A stretch of DNA of 64,000 nucleotides from Xenoacremonium recifei (lineage: Eukaryota; Ascomycota; Sordariomycetes; Hypocreales; Nectriaceae): positions 124,001 to 188,000 of the forward strand of contig WOFQ01000037.1 of the NCBI GenBank assembly GCA_012184525.1, given 5' to 3'. Made by a program: the position numbers and the translations under genes. Positions within the stretch are counted from its first letter, which is position 1. Each line of letters opens with the position of its first letter. Shown piece after piece: positions 1 through 11,670 of this stretch. The notes under the pieces are model-generated. The model did not search any database. It was given only the letters and a program-made list of their open reading frames with translations, and was not told the origin of the DNA.

Positions 1-611
1 CCGTATCAACAAGGGATTTAGAGCTCGTTTTCTGGAGGACAGGCGGAGGGGGGCAGAGCGGACAGGAGTGATCAGACATTCTCGTCAGCCACCGCGTGGT
101 CCGCCAATGGACCAGTGTTCGTGCTAAACAGCGTCGTGCTAGGCCTCGGGGGAGGTCGAGCGGGCGTGTGCGAAAAGAAGAAGAAAAAGCAGAATCAACA
201 AATTAACGAGGTCCGAAGTAAGAACATCTCTCACGCGTTCGTTCGCAAAAGTCCAACCCGGTTGCAGAACCCAAAAAAGAAAACCGGGATGCAATGCCAA
301 ATACATTTCCGGAAAACATGCGCTCAAGAGGTTGTACACGTCGCCTCAGTAAGGTAGGAGGTGAGGGTGAGGAGGATGTGAGGCGAGCAATTCTCGAGGC
401 ATTGCGTATAGATTAATGCCAGGAGGGGGTCACAGCGACGGTTGCTTCCATATGGCACGCGGGTGGTAAATCCAAGCACGCCCACGATGCATCAGATCTC
501 CACGACATCAGGAGAGAAATATAATGCACATTAATAGGGTGTATTGTATAGTCCGCAGCCAGTCGACACCGACCGATCTCGCTGTGTGAATGTCCAAGTA
601 TGATATGTTGT
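1..611. other. Left-edge intergenic sequence
   Basis: No gene is supported here. The short open frames have no recognisable domain and no splice structure. The right part is the 3' flank of the minus-strand gene that stops at 612. A gene to the left could have its flank in the first few hundred bases. Confidence 0.5.
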
Positions 612-3600
612 CTAAGCCGGCAGCGACGGGGGCGTGGCCGAATGTCTGCTCCAGTTGTCGGAGCCTCTGCCTCGGAAGCCGCCTCGGCCCCGGGAACTAG
701 ACGAAGACGGGCGTTCGGTTCTCTCGCCGCGCTCGCCTCGAGTGCTAGATCTGTCTCGCTTGCCTCCACGGCCGGATCCGCGGTTTCGTGGGCTCGGTCG
801 TGAATGTGAGCCTCGACCGCCCCTCGCGGAGAAGGGAACCGTCACCGACTTGGCCTCGGTCATGCCGGGAAACTGGATTTTGAGAACATTACCAGCGCCG
901 GAGACATCCGCGGAAAACCAAAACGGCTCCATGTTGGCTGGCTGCACCATGAATCTTCGCGACAATGGTTTGGGGAGGGGAGCTGGCTGCCATGCGGCGC
1001 TGGGAGCTTGGTGCGGAACCCGGACCTGTGGGAGCGAGCCCATTTCCTGCTCCTCAAAGCACTCCTCGGCCATGGGCTTTGATGTCCATGTGCTCCGAGT
1101 GAATTGCAGGGGACGGGGACTGGGAAGCGACACCGTTGCTGAGTCTTGGTGGAGGGTGTGGTCCAAAGCGCTCTTACTAGCAGAGTCCACGACGCTCGAC
1201 TTCTGTTGCGGTGACCTTTGACCGTTCAATAGACTATTAATCCGGTTTTGCCACTTCTCCTGGCTGGACTCTCCAGGAGTCAGGGGCGCACGGTGAGCGC
1301 TCAGGGGAGCTCTTGGAAGAGGCGCAGAGCTCCATTGCATTTGAGAGCGCCCGTGAGGCGGCTGCGAGCCAGCCATAGTGGGAGGCAGCTTGACGATGGG
1401 TTGAGGCTTCGGTAGCGAGACGTGAGGCCGCATCACGTCGCCCTCATATGCAGGATGGCCTTCCATCGTCGGGGGTGGTGGTGTGGGAGACTTGGATCGC
1501 GTAGGATCAGCCGGAAGAGCACTCTCGTTTCGAATATCTTTGGCGGGGAAAAATCGCGAGGCGCGGCCTTGGGACGGCGCTCCTTTGCCTGCTTGAGACA
1601 AGAGAGAACTGCTCCCTGAGCCGATGACTCCGGCATTTGCAGCAGGTGGAAGGTCGTCCTTGGTAGTACTATTCGCCAAGTCGTCTCCCGAGTTCCTCCA
1701 CGACGCAATATGGTGCGACTGGGCCTCTGTAACTGCCATCGGCCGTCGAGTTCCATCACCAGGAGCATGGACCGGCCGCCAGGTGTCCTTAATCACAGGC
1801 TGGGCGTCCTCGAGAGTCAGGCCTCGTTCGGCAAGCTGGCGCTCTCGTTCAGCTCTCTCGACCATTCGGGCGGCGGCCAACTTCTTGTCGTTCTCTCCTA
1901 CGGCTGCAACCCACTTGCTAGCCAGATCTGAGCCTGCACCAGTGTATCGAGAGGCGCGAGAACCGATGGGAGCCGGGGGTTGGGAGCTGCCTTGTGAAGG
2001 AGATGCCGCAGGTGGTGCAATAGGAGCAGGCCCCTTGCCTTCGCCCACAACACGCCCCAGGTCGGTGTTGAATGTACCGTTGCCGAGGCCGCGGTCGTTA
2101 TTGGGAGAGCCCCAGACGTTGCGAGACGCCTGCTGTGATCCTGGACCCCATGAGCTGAATCTCTCCTGGCGACTGGCAGAAGCGGCACCCCACAACTCAA
2201 CGGGTTTAGGCTCCTGGCTTTGCGATACTCGTCGTCCAGGTTGCGCGGGGGTGGCCTTGGTCGGAGAGGCAGCCTTGGCTTCTGCGTCCTTGGATTCCTT
2301 GGCTCCAGGGGTAGCAGCCTTGCCTCCCTCTTCAGGGGTTTGGGTCGATCCCTGCGTTGAGCCTTTGCTGGGCTCGCGCTGTTGAATATGTGTGGGATGA
2401 GGTGCCTCATCCTTCTGTGGGCTTTCCTTCTTCTCCGACTTCTTCTCAGGGGCAGGACCGAGCGCTTCGAGCTTCTTTTGGATACGCTCTCGGCGCTCTG
2501 CCTCTTCCCGAGCTTCTTCCTCGTGGCGACGTTTCCGGGCGAGCTCTACACGCTCCCGCATCAGCTTCTTTTGGTATTCGACTTCATCTTCCGCTGGTGG
2601 CATTGGAGGAGGCGGTCCCATGACCGGTTCGGGGGGAGGTCCGCCTTGGTGAACAGCTGCAAACGCTGCACGGGGTGAAGCTCGAGGCATCCATCCAGGC
2701 TGGTGAGGCTGGTGAGGCTGGACCGATAAGTTGCTTGGAGATACCGGGCTGTCAACGGAACCGGCAAAGGACGTTCTACGAGCGCTAAGATGCTCGGGAC
2801 CTGGCATGGAGCCATCAGGCTTGCCCATGCGATAATACTGGCCGCTACCGCCGCTGACGTTGGAAGACCCTCGTCTCCTACTATACGGGGCATCCTGAGA
2901 CACCCTATTCGTCTGGAATGCCCCAGACGGTTCTGGATAGTCGGACTGTGACGGCCGTTGGAGAAGGGAAGGGTGTTCGGGTCGACGATCCATACGCATT
3001 GAGCCGCGACGGTCGGTAACAGGTTCATAGCGTCCTGAATGAGCATTATAGAGCTCCCTGTTCCCATGAGCATGGCCATCCCGCCACGAGGACCTGCTAA
3101 AGTCGTCGGCGGCGATCTCCTTTGGAGGCGGGGTCATGCCCATCTGCGGGTATTCCCTCATGCCCCCGGCGCGATGAAGCTGGGCCTCTTGAACTAACGG
3201 GGAGGCCTTCTCAACCGGCGGCAGAGCTGCCCAAGGCGACTTGACAGGGGCCGGGGGCGCAGGAGGTTTAGCTACCAGCGTTGGTTTCTCCTGAGAACCG
3301 CCGCTTTTCAGCACCAGACCCTTACCTGATGCCAGACCACTGGGCTTAGCGAGAGGGGAACCGGCCAGGGGCGGCGCCGGTGAGCGAGGCTTGTCGAGAC
3401 CAAGGTTGATGCCTTTGCCTTTGGATGCCACAGAACCGTTGTCCGACGGGGGTGCCGCGGGGTGTTCGTCCGGGTGCGGCAGCGTCACCTTGGTGCCATC
3501 GCCCCAGGTGATGGCCTCGGGAGCCCAGTCGTCATCGTCGTCGTCGATGTCTGCCCATTTATTCTGCCCTTGAGCATCGTCCTCGTTAAGGCGACTAGCC

Positions 3601-4468
3601 ATGTGGATTCCATACTTCTTGAGCTCCTCGTCAGTGAACTTCTTGGGCTCGGGAGGGGGTGCAGCTAGAGATGGTTGGTTAGCAAGCGTTGACTCAGACC
3701 GAGGCAGCCGGCAAACAAACATACGTCGATTCTTGTTCCAGACAACGCTCGGGTCTGGCGCTGTAGGAGGCTTCCCCCCGTTGGCGGCAGATAATCGAGG
3801 AAGCGAGTTTCCGCCGCCGCTGCCCGTCTTGGCTACCAGGCGCGGTCGCGATGCGGACAAGGTCGCCGAACCAGTCGGGGGGGTGTTGGCGCCGCTAGGT
3901 GGTTTGTCGGCCGCCTTGGAGGCGGAAGCATTCGCTGACGCTTTGGCAGCGAGGAATGTCTTGTTGACCGAGACGGCCTTGAAGGTCGCCGGCTTTTTGA
4001 CCGACGAGCCTGTGCGGACGTGCCCCTTGTCGCCATCTTTGCTCTTAGAACCGTCGGCCCGTGAGGCCTCGGTGTCAGATCCTCCGCTGACGCTAACATC
4101 GGCGGAATTGACTTGGTCTTCCACGCTGGTGATGTGCTTGTTCGCGATATCGTCGCTGAGGGGGGTGCCGTTTACAGCTGAGCGGAGGAGGTCGACATTG
4201 TGGGCGTCGGGGGCCTGCGAGAGCCGAGGGGTTAGCACGTTCATTACCCCGACAGCAAGGTACTCTCTGACGCCATGTTCCCTGCCTGCCCTCGTGGTGA
4301 TGGCAGGTGGGTGATGCATCTCATCCAGACAGAAGCCCTCCAGCAGCGCTTCCAAACGGCCGCCGCGGGGGATGCACACGAAGAATGGGGCGGGACGAAA
4401 CTCACGGACTGAGACTCGGAGGCAGGGGCATCAGCGGGTTTGTCAACGGCAGCCTCTGTTGCCATCAT
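612..4468 (-). CDS. Large low-complexity protein with coiled coil and RGG tail, unknown function
   Basis: About 1221 residues in two exons (4468-4406 and 4214-612). The 191-bp intron starts GTGAGT and has a GCTAAC branch point, and joining keeps phase 0. I do not recognise the family. Visible in order: a Ser/Ala/Lys-rich N-terminal third; a segment WNKNRRMFVCRLPRSES; an acidic stretch with six Asp in a row (WADIDDDDDDWAPEAITWGD); long Pro/Ser-rich disorder; a charged helix typical of a coiled coil (starts EYQKKLMRERVELARKRRHE); and a C-terminal tail with many RGG/RG motifs (GRGGFRGRG). RGG tails usually bind RNA, so an RNA-binding or translation-linked role is plausible, but this is inference. 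Further small introns in the low-complexity parts cannot be excluded. Confidence 0.8.
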
Positions 4469-5675
4469 ACGGGATCCAAGGTCCAGTCGGCCAGGGAGCG
4501 GGGGAGCGAGCAAGCGAAGAGTTGACTCAGTCGTGTCAAGTCACCGCCTGGCCGTGGTGTTGTCGCCCTGTCGTGGATCTGGCTGCGCTAAAAGCCTGAG
4601 TGACGATTTCGGGATGAGCGATGCGAGGACGCTCCGGGGGGTAAGGTTGTCTCGAGACTGCTAAAGCGAGGTCGTGTGTATGCGCTGCGCCAGCGATCGC
4701 GGCTGGATAAGGAGATATCGGGGCAGCGTCGAGATGGGCGGGAGACTCGCGAGGGGAGGGCGGATGTTGATGCGGAGGCCGGGGGGTGTGCGGCGTCGTT
4801 TCGTCGGGTGAGGCTGGTAGTGATGTATTGGTTCTGTGGCCGCGAATCGTGGTGATGTGGAAAAGCGACTTGATTTTCGAGGAGAGCTGCAAGCACCTGA
4901 TTTGGGTCTAGCGCTGCCAGGCCTGCTAAGCCTGCTGGGCCACTGGGGAGTGCCAGGGGGAGCTGCCCAGTGGAGGGCCCGGATTTTTAGGCCTCCTGGG
5001 TACCTGCGGCGATGGACAGGCGCCTAAATTGGCCCTGGCAGCCCCTGTGGCAACCCCCCTGTGGCAATCAATTCAGGTCCCATGGGCACCTGCTCGACGT
5101 CAAGGGATCTTATCGGCGGCATTAGCCTGGCCACTCCGGATCGCAGCTTTCAAGGCTTTCTCGGGTAGCTTTCAGATTGAGCTCAGATGTATCGCTTTGT
5201 CTGTTGCCATTTCATTACGTGATTCAGGCATCCATCGCGATTCTGCATTCTTTCTGTTCTCCAGCGGACTAAGGCACCTACCAACTTTGGGCTCGTATTC
5301 CTGTCGTCACTGCCAGGCCGCAACCGGCATTGGCCGGCCTAAGCTCCAGTGAGCTTGTCAAGAGCCCAGCCGACGGACTTCACCTAAAACATTCTCTCAT
5401 GCACTTTCCGAAAGCTTTGTTGGACAACCAAAAGAACCAAGAAGGATCATGCACCTATACGCGTTTACGTCTTCTTTCTTAATCAATGGCTGGGTTCGCA
5501 GCTTTTCACAGTTCGCCTTCACAGTCGCCGAATGGAAACAAATCTCGCATCACTGCTGCATGCTAGAGATACATTTTACATAGGGAAGTCAAGGCGTGCT
5601 CGAACACACGTTCTAGGGATATTTACACGGTCCTCGTCCCTCCATTATCATCCAAGAATCCTTTCCTCCCACCGT
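4469..5675. other. Intergenic region between the RGG-tail gene and ATP synthase f
   Basis: About 1.2 kb holding the promoter/5'UTR of the minus-strand gene to the left and the 3' flank of the ATP synthase gene. No convincing coding frame. The stretch 4905-5075 is rich in CCTG/CAGG words and contains a direct repeat of CCCTGTGGCAA (5043-5053 and 5058-5068). Nothing else was recognised. Confidence 0.5.
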
Positions 5676-6328
5676 TTAGTGGGCGTTGTTCTTGTGGTGG
5701 CCTATGTTTCCGTTAGCAATGTCCGACTCATCAAGATACCCAATACGTACGAAGGTGGTAGTAGTAGTTCTGAGCGTAACCGATGGCAACCAGGAAGGCG
5801 ATGAGGTGAATGATAGCTTCTCCATGTCAGCAAGACTTTTCCGCATTGCATTGCCTGAGTTTATGGTGTTCGTACGCTTTCCCGAGGGGTTCTTGCCAAA
5901 GTGCTTGGCTTGGTATCGGCCGAGGAGACCCTTGGCCTGGATCTCAGGGGCAGCACCTCGGGGGAGTTTCTCGTAGAAGCTGACAACTCGCTGCATGCGG
6001 ATAGCATCAGGAGCAGCGCCAATCGCCTGTGTTGAGCTCTCGTCAGTATTCAATGCTCTCATGTCCCTCGTTTCCCTCCCTCAACGTGTCGCTCATCCGA
6101 TCGTCGGAGAACCGCAAAATCCTCCATCAAAAGCATTATCGACGCGCTCGGTATAGAAAGAATCGTATGGGGATCATAATCGTTCGTGTTTCGTACCTTG
6201 GGCGAAGCAACCTTTTTTTCTTCGAGTTAGCAGCGGAAGCAATCGGAGGACCGGCGTTTTCCCCATAACCGAGAACGCACCTTGGGGGGGATGAGCGTCG
6301 AGAGCGCTCGGCGGGTAACGAAGCTCAT
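5676..6328 (-). CDS. ATP17: Mitochondrial F1Fo ATP synthase subunit f
   Basis: Four exons: 6328-6281, 6026-5876, about 5819-5751, and 5701-5676, giving about 97 residues (yeast Atp17 is about 100). Exon 1 encodes MSFVTRRALSTLIPPK, matching the family N-terminus. The middle reads IGAAPDAIRMQRVVSFYEKL, then ARYKAK-like GRYQAKHFGK and NPSGK. A single membrane segment (IIHLIAFLVAIGYAQNYYYH) is followed by the family's RHHK tail, which only appears after splicing out the 49-bp last intron (GTACGT...CATAG). The third acceptor could be 3 bases further on (AAG instead of GAG). Subunit f sits in the peripheral stalk/Fo sector and supports dimer formation in the inner membrane. It is divergent from a complex I subunit gene. 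Confidence 0.93.
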
Positions 6329-6622
6329 GATGTCGGTAGATCGGGAACGGAACTTTGCAATTGTTCAATTACCGCGTTGGTCCGTCGAGGGTCTTCGTGA
6401 CGCTCAATTGCAGGGCTGGATGGGAGGATATGTTCAATCGAGGTGTTTAGCCCAAGAGGAGGATCCTGCCGAAAAGCACTCGTCCTCGGCAAAACGTCGC
6501 TCCGCACCCACCAATCAGCGCCCTCCCGTTCCAGCTTGCTCAACTTCGAGATTCCAAGGCTCGAAACGCCCTCATCCAGCACGACAACAGCTCATCGCCA
6601 ATTGAGAGCCCGCCCGCCCACG
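6329..6622. promoter_or_regulatory. Bidirectional promoter between two OXPHOS subunit genes
   Basis: Only 294 bp separate the ATG of ATP synthase subunit f (minus strand, 6328) from the ATG of the complex I 21 kDa subunit (plus strand, 6623). Both 5'UTRs and any shared control elements must lie here. A CCAAT box is visible on the plus strand at about 6510 (CACCAATCAGCG), consistent with HAP-complex control of respiratory genes, although a single CCAAT is weak evidence. Confidence 0.6.
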
Positions 6623-7337
6623 ATGGCCTCTCTCCGATCCCAGAGCGCAGCCCGCATGCTGCGAAGCGCCGCTTCCCCTCGTCTGGCCCTCGCCGCCGCC
6701 CCTCGACGCTTCCAGAGCTCCGTCACGGCCGCCACCGGCACTGTTCCTGCTGCTCCCAGCACCAACCAGCCTGACTACGAGATCCAGGCCGACAAGGCGA
6801 CATCGTACGGACATTCGACTCTCGAACATAGAAGAAATCAGCAGTGCTAACGGTGATTCAGGACCTTCACTCCCGTCCCCAAGCGAATTCAGGACGGCAC
6901 CGAGGAGATTCTCCCTGCGGCCGCCATCTCGGGCGCACCCATAGAACTGCAGGCTCGAACAGTCCGGTGCGTTTCTTCCTATACAATCGAGGGCCACGTC
7001 GAATCTGGTAACTGACAATTGCCATAGCATTTACCAGGAGACCAAGCCTGCCACTCAGTCCGGAACCTGGAGGGGCGAGCGCTGGCGAATGGACTGGGAT
7101 ATCCTTCCCAAGGGTCACCGATGGGAGAACCCTCTCATGGGCTGGCAATCGTCGGGTGACTTCATGCAGGGCACCCACATCAACTTCAAGAGCAAGGAGG
7201 ACGCCATTCATTTCGCTGAGAAGCAGGGTTACGAGTACTTTGTCCAGGAGCCCAACTCCCGCAAGTTCGCCCCGAAGGCGTATGCCAACAACTTCCTCTA
7301 CACACCAAACAAACTCAAGCACGTCAGGACGAAGTAA
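6623..7337 (+). CDS. nuo-21: NADH:ubiquinone oxidoreductase 21 kDa/18 kDa subunit (NDUFS4 family)
   Basis: Three exons (6623-6804, 6862-6966, 7028-7337) give 198 residues. The N-terminus (MASLRSQSAARMLRSAASPR) is a typical Arg/Ser/Ala mitochondrial presequence without acidic residues. The mature part carries the NDUFS4 signature: VPKRIQDGTEEI, RWRMDWDILPKGHRWENPLM, GWQSSGDFMQG, then FAEKQGYEY and the basic C-terminus KLKHVRTK. The protein is an accessory subunit of the peripheral (N-module) arm of complex I and is needed for its stability. Both introns have GT-AG borders and keep the frame. Paired with ATP synthase subunit f across 294 bp. Confidence 0.95.
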
Positions 7338-7673
7338 GGAGGGAGTCGGGGATTGCCAAGGTCACTTTGTACATAAATGTTTTAAACACAATTGTATTGT
7401 TCCACAGTGATAACTTTGCCTTTTATCTCTATAAGACTATGTTATATCGATTGACGTGGAAGATTGAATTATCCCAAGTTGAGTGCGAACAGCACTCATA
7501 GTAATCCCAACGCCTGGCAGGAGATCTACCATCTTCCTTATGGCTTTATCCAGCCATTCTTGACCCCAACTCCATGCATGCCAAAAACAGGAACTCATCA
7601 AAAGAGCAAAAGCAAGAAACGCATCCGGAACTATGGTACAAAATCGGCTCGCGAAACAAAGAATTACCAGCAA
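7338..7673. other. Convergent 3' flanks
   Basis: 336 bp between the 3' ends of the complex I gene and GID8. No gene. AT-rich tracts here probably hold the poly(A) signals of both genes. Confidence 0.6.
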
Positions 7674-8834
7674 TCATGTCGTAATCATCGGTTCATGTCC
7701 ATTAGTTGAATCCAACCGAGCCTCGGGTTCCTCGCCATTCAGGCCAATGTCAAGGCCTCGCGGAATCGCATGACCTCGCTCTCGGGCCGTGTTCTCAGCC
7801 CAGGTCCTCATCTGAACCAGGCGTCGAATTGCAGCCTCTCGTCGTTGGGATTGTTTCCTAAGAATCGCTTGGTTGACGGAGTCTGCAACTTCCCGCCGGA
7901 GAGCTGGACTCAGCAAAGCTGCAAGAGGTGGCTCCAAAGCATCTCGCGGGAATAGAAGCAGAGCCATGGTTCGCTCCAGGTCCTCAAGAAACTTGGGGTT
8001 GGTGGGAGCTCTTGGACCGAGTTGCTCAGTTGCAAATCTCAGGGCAGGTTCGATGTCGGCGCTGGCATTATCGCATGGCCGAATCAACTCCACGAGCTGG
8101 AGCCGCAGCAAGGAGAAATGAAGTGCCTTGTCATCATCCAGTATCTATAATTTCCTGTCAGACCCGCTCGAAGCAAAATTTTCAGGTGTCGAATGTGGAG
8201 ATAAAAGCAGAAATCATAGAAAAGTGGTTGTTCCTCATCAAAGGCCCGAAGGCTCTATGAGTGGTGCATGTAAAACTCGTGTTTTAATCATGTAGAGATA
8301 AGACTGTGGGCGTTGCAGGATAGAGGACCACCATACCTCAGGGTCAAGCTCGTTAAGCGTTTCAATAGCCTTGTCAACTTTGCCGTTGTGTATAAAGGTC
8401 TGGATCTCTTGTCTCGCTCGGATGGACGAGTTGTCCTGCTGGGGCTGGATATTTGCTTCCTTGGAAAATCTGGATGCCGCATTTGGGTACCCTTCCATAG
8501 TCAGGTAGTCCAGAATCAAGGCATTGATCTCACTGTATCTCGTTAGTGACTCCAACTTGCATAATCGCTGGGCCAAAACAGAGGATAGGTAAAGAGTGTA
8601 TCAGAAAAGAAGAAGATAAATATCGAATTCTCCGCATGGTGTACTAGGAGAGATTCCCATTGATATGTGTTCATCACAACACTGGGAGGGATATGTTTGT
8701 ATGCACTGCGGCACGTACTTTTTGGGAGATTTGACATCGTCCACTCGTTTCTTGAAGGCGTTGCGTTCTGGATCCTGTCAAGATACTGGTTAGCATGAGG
8801 GTGATTACATGTGGTGTTATGCCGAACATACCAT
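7674..8834 (-). CDS. GID8: GID/CTLH ubiquitin ligase complex subunit Gid8 (LisH-CTLH)
   Basis: Four coding exons: 8834-8832, 8774-8719, 8532-8337, 8144-7674, total 241 residues. The first coding exon is just the ATG. The second encodes DPERNAFKKRVDDVKSPK, the usual Gid8 start. Exon 3 holds the LisH motif (NEINALILDYLTMEGYPNAA) and the start of CTLH (IQTFIHNGKVDKAIETLNEL). Exon 4 continues CTLH/CRA (LHFSLLRLQLVELIR, FATEQLGPRAP, FLEDLERTMALLLFP). Gid8 is a core scaffold of the GID E3 ligase, which in yeast degrades gluconeogenic enzymes. Exon phases fit (255 nt before the phase-0 last intron). Divergent from URK1. Confidence 0.93.
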
Positions 8835-9875
8835 GGCGGTTTGAGTCCCGAATGCCAATCGCTCTAGGCAGCCAGAAATGAAGTCATCAAGAGTGCCAGC
8901 CTCTGTAATATGGTAGGAAATACGTAACAGGTAGACGTCGTGGAAGCAGATGAATCAAGCTCTGTTGGAGCGGTAGTTGAGAGGAGGAGAAAGAAGAGGA
9001 AGAAAAGCACGAGTTTAGTGGGCGGGAAGGTTGATGACGAGATTCGGGCCAATCAAGGGCTGGGCAACTGCAGACCCACCGCGAGCTGTCTGCTGCCTGA
9101 GGAAGCAACCTGCCGAATCCGACCTGGAGCTCGGCTGATGAACTGGAGGCTCTGCTGGCCTGAACTTACAGGGCTTATTGGTCCGCTAACACCCACTGAA
9201 GACGGAATCGAGCCTGCCTCAGTACGGAGTAGTTGTCTTTACGTACTCCTAACAAGCATGTCTTGGTCCATACTTTCTATGTTACAACCATGATCAGCTC
9301 CTATAGCAGTCATGTAAAGAGTCGCGACCAGTATCTTCATGTTCATGAATGCCCTCGATCTGCTGTAAATAGGCCCTCGCTTTGGCCACCACGCCACATG
9401 AGGCTGTTCTGAGGTTCAATGCCCAGAAGGAATGCTTATCTCATATCTCGCCTCGAGCAAGGACGCCCGCTGAAAAGAGCGTAGCTTGAGGCGAGGCAAA
9501 GCGGCCGTCGCCGTGAAACGACGTCAAGCCAGCTTCTCCATCCGGTGCCTGAATCAGTCCTGTGACTTTCAACCCCTCGAGTGTACACCCGGAGTCTCGC
9601 CTCTGATTTCTTGAGCATCGTCAGCCCTCTCTGCCTCAAGCTTCGCCTCCCGTCTGCTCCATAGGGCCAGCCTCGGCGGTATATCTCGGTGGATCTCGGG
9701 ACCAGCCAGGGCTCGTGCTTCGCTTGCTCTGACGCTTGCAGGGCTCTCACTCACATCTGGACTGAAGATGGTGGATGTGTAGCCTCTGCAGTTCTCCAAT
9801 CCTCGTCCCGTCGGCTTCTTGCCTGCTTGTGCTCCCGCCGCCGGAGAGTCCTCCTCTCGACGCCTTCGCCTCGAC
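8835..9875. other. Divergent intergenic region GID8/URK1
   Basis: 1041 bp between the start codons of GID8 (minus) and uridine kinase (plus). It holds both promoters and 5'UTRs. Short open frames here lack known domains. No clear TATA box. Confidence 0.55.
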
Positions 9876-11670
9876 ATGTCTGACCTCGAGAGTCATGTCA
9901 CCATCCAGAAACGGGCCTATTACTCGCCGCCATGGGCGGACGTCAGCATCATAGGCGTTGCTGGGAGCTCGGGCTCTGGCAAGTCGACGCTCTCGCAGGC
10001 GATCGTGAAGAAGCTGAACCTGCCATGGGTTGTCATTCTGTCGATGGTACCAAGCTCCGCATACGTTCTGGATCGAGATTGCGTCTGATTGGCTCTAGGA
10101 TTCATTCTACAAGACTCTCACTCCCGAGCAGTCAAAGCTGGCTTTCGCCAATGAATATGACTTTGACTCGCCAGAGGTAAAATGCCTTAAAAATTATAAA
10201 GCGGGGTGCATATGCTTAAGGAGTTCATGCAGGCAATTGATTTTGATGTTCTAGTCGACAAACTCCGAGACTTGAAGGCTGGGTATGGAACCATCTGACA
10301 GGCCCTCACTTATAGTTCGCGAACTGACTGGCTTCCCAGAAAGCGGGCAGACATCCCTGTATATTCGTTTGCGAAGCATCAACGATTGGACAACACTACT
10401 TCCATCTATTCGCCCCATGTGTTGGTTCTAGAAGGCATATTTGCCCTCTATGACCCTCGGGTGCTCGAGTTGCTCGACATGCGGGTACGACGTCCTTGCT
10501 CTCCTGGACGAAACTTGAAATGAGAGTAACCAGAGTCGTCTAGATCTACTGTGAGGCTGACGCAGATACATGCTTGTCTCGAAGAAGTGGGTGATAGCTT
10601 GCAGACTGTAGAGACCAATTGCTTACTGTCGAGTAGTCATTCGAGATGTTCGCGAGCGAGGCCGTGATATTGAGGGTATCATCAAACAGTGGTTCGGCTT
10701 TGTGAAGCCCAACTTTGAGAAGGTATTCTGAGACGATCCATAACAGTGGCCTTCTTTTGCTAACTTGTAGCTCCAGTATGTTGAGCCGCAAAGGAAAGTG
10801 GCCGATCTGATCGTACCTCGAGGCATTGAGAACCGCGTGGCTTTGGGTAAGCCTACTGATCCAGATATTTCGCTATGCCAGCTTCTAACTCTTTGTAGAT
10901 ATGATGGTTCAGTTCGTCGAGAAGAAGCTGTTTGAGAAGTCGAGGCATCATCGAGAGGCGTTGTCTCTCCTCGAAGCTTCTTGCCAGTCAGAGCCGCTGT
11001 CCAACCGGGTAGTGATACTCAACCCCACTGCGCAAATCAAGTTCATGAACACGATTTTGCAAGACATTGACACCTCTGCGGAAGATTTCATCTTTTACTT
11101 TGATAGGCTCGCAGGTCTCATCTTAGAACAGTGCGTTGAAGAACGAGTACCCTATCCAGATCGAAAGCTAACAGAGGTATCACCAGGGCCCTTAACAATG
11201 TTCAGTTCCAGGCGAAGACTATCGAGACTCCGCAGGGCTATAAGTATCAGGGTTTGGAGTCAAAGGGCGAGGTCTGCGCTGTTATTGTACTCCGTGGAGG
11301 GTCTGCATTTGAGCCGGCCCTCCGGAAGACTATCCCTGACTGCCGGACGGGCCGGCTCCTGATCCAGTCCGACTACTCGACGGGAGAGCCGGAGCTGCAC
11401 TATCTCAGGCTTCCCGACGACATTGCGAAGCAGGAGAGCGTGCTTTTGCTTGACACTCAAATGGCCAGCGGCGGAGCGGCCCTGATGGCGGTGCAGGTTC
11501 TTGTTGATCACGGCGTTGCGCAGGACAAGATTGTGCTCGCGACGTACTCGGCGGGTAAGATTGGCCTGCACAGGCTGACTTCGGTGTTCCCAGAGATCAC
11601 AGTGGTGGTCTGCACCATGTTAGACAGCCCTGAGCAGCGCTGGGTGGAGCGGCGGTATTTCCGTTGCTAA
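9876..11670 (+). CDS. URK1: Uridine kinase with C-terminal UPRT-like domain
   Basis: Multi-exon gene (about nine introns) starting at MSDLESHVTIQ; the open frame upstream has no ATG. The N-terminal kinase has the P-loop GVAGSSGSGKST, then DSFYKTL, NEYDFDSP, HVLVLEGIFAL, DVRERGRDIEG and QWFGFVKPNFE, all split by introns (for example 10047-10098, 10177-10232, 10283-10339, 10484-10543). The C-terminal half resembles uracil phosphoribosyltransferase: GGSAFEPALRKTIPDCRTGR, YLRLPDDI, VLLLDTQMASGGAALMA and a final VERRYFRC. It phosphorylates uridine and cytidine in the pyrimidine salvage pathway. The last intron is probably 11149-11207 (GTACCC...TTCAG), which joins EER to FQAKTIETPQGY; a shorter 29-nt reading is unlikely. 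Confidence 0.9.

Noticed and set aside
3601..4314. 237-residue plus-strand frame over the RGG-tail gene
   Set aside because: Antisense shadow of a low-complexity coding region.
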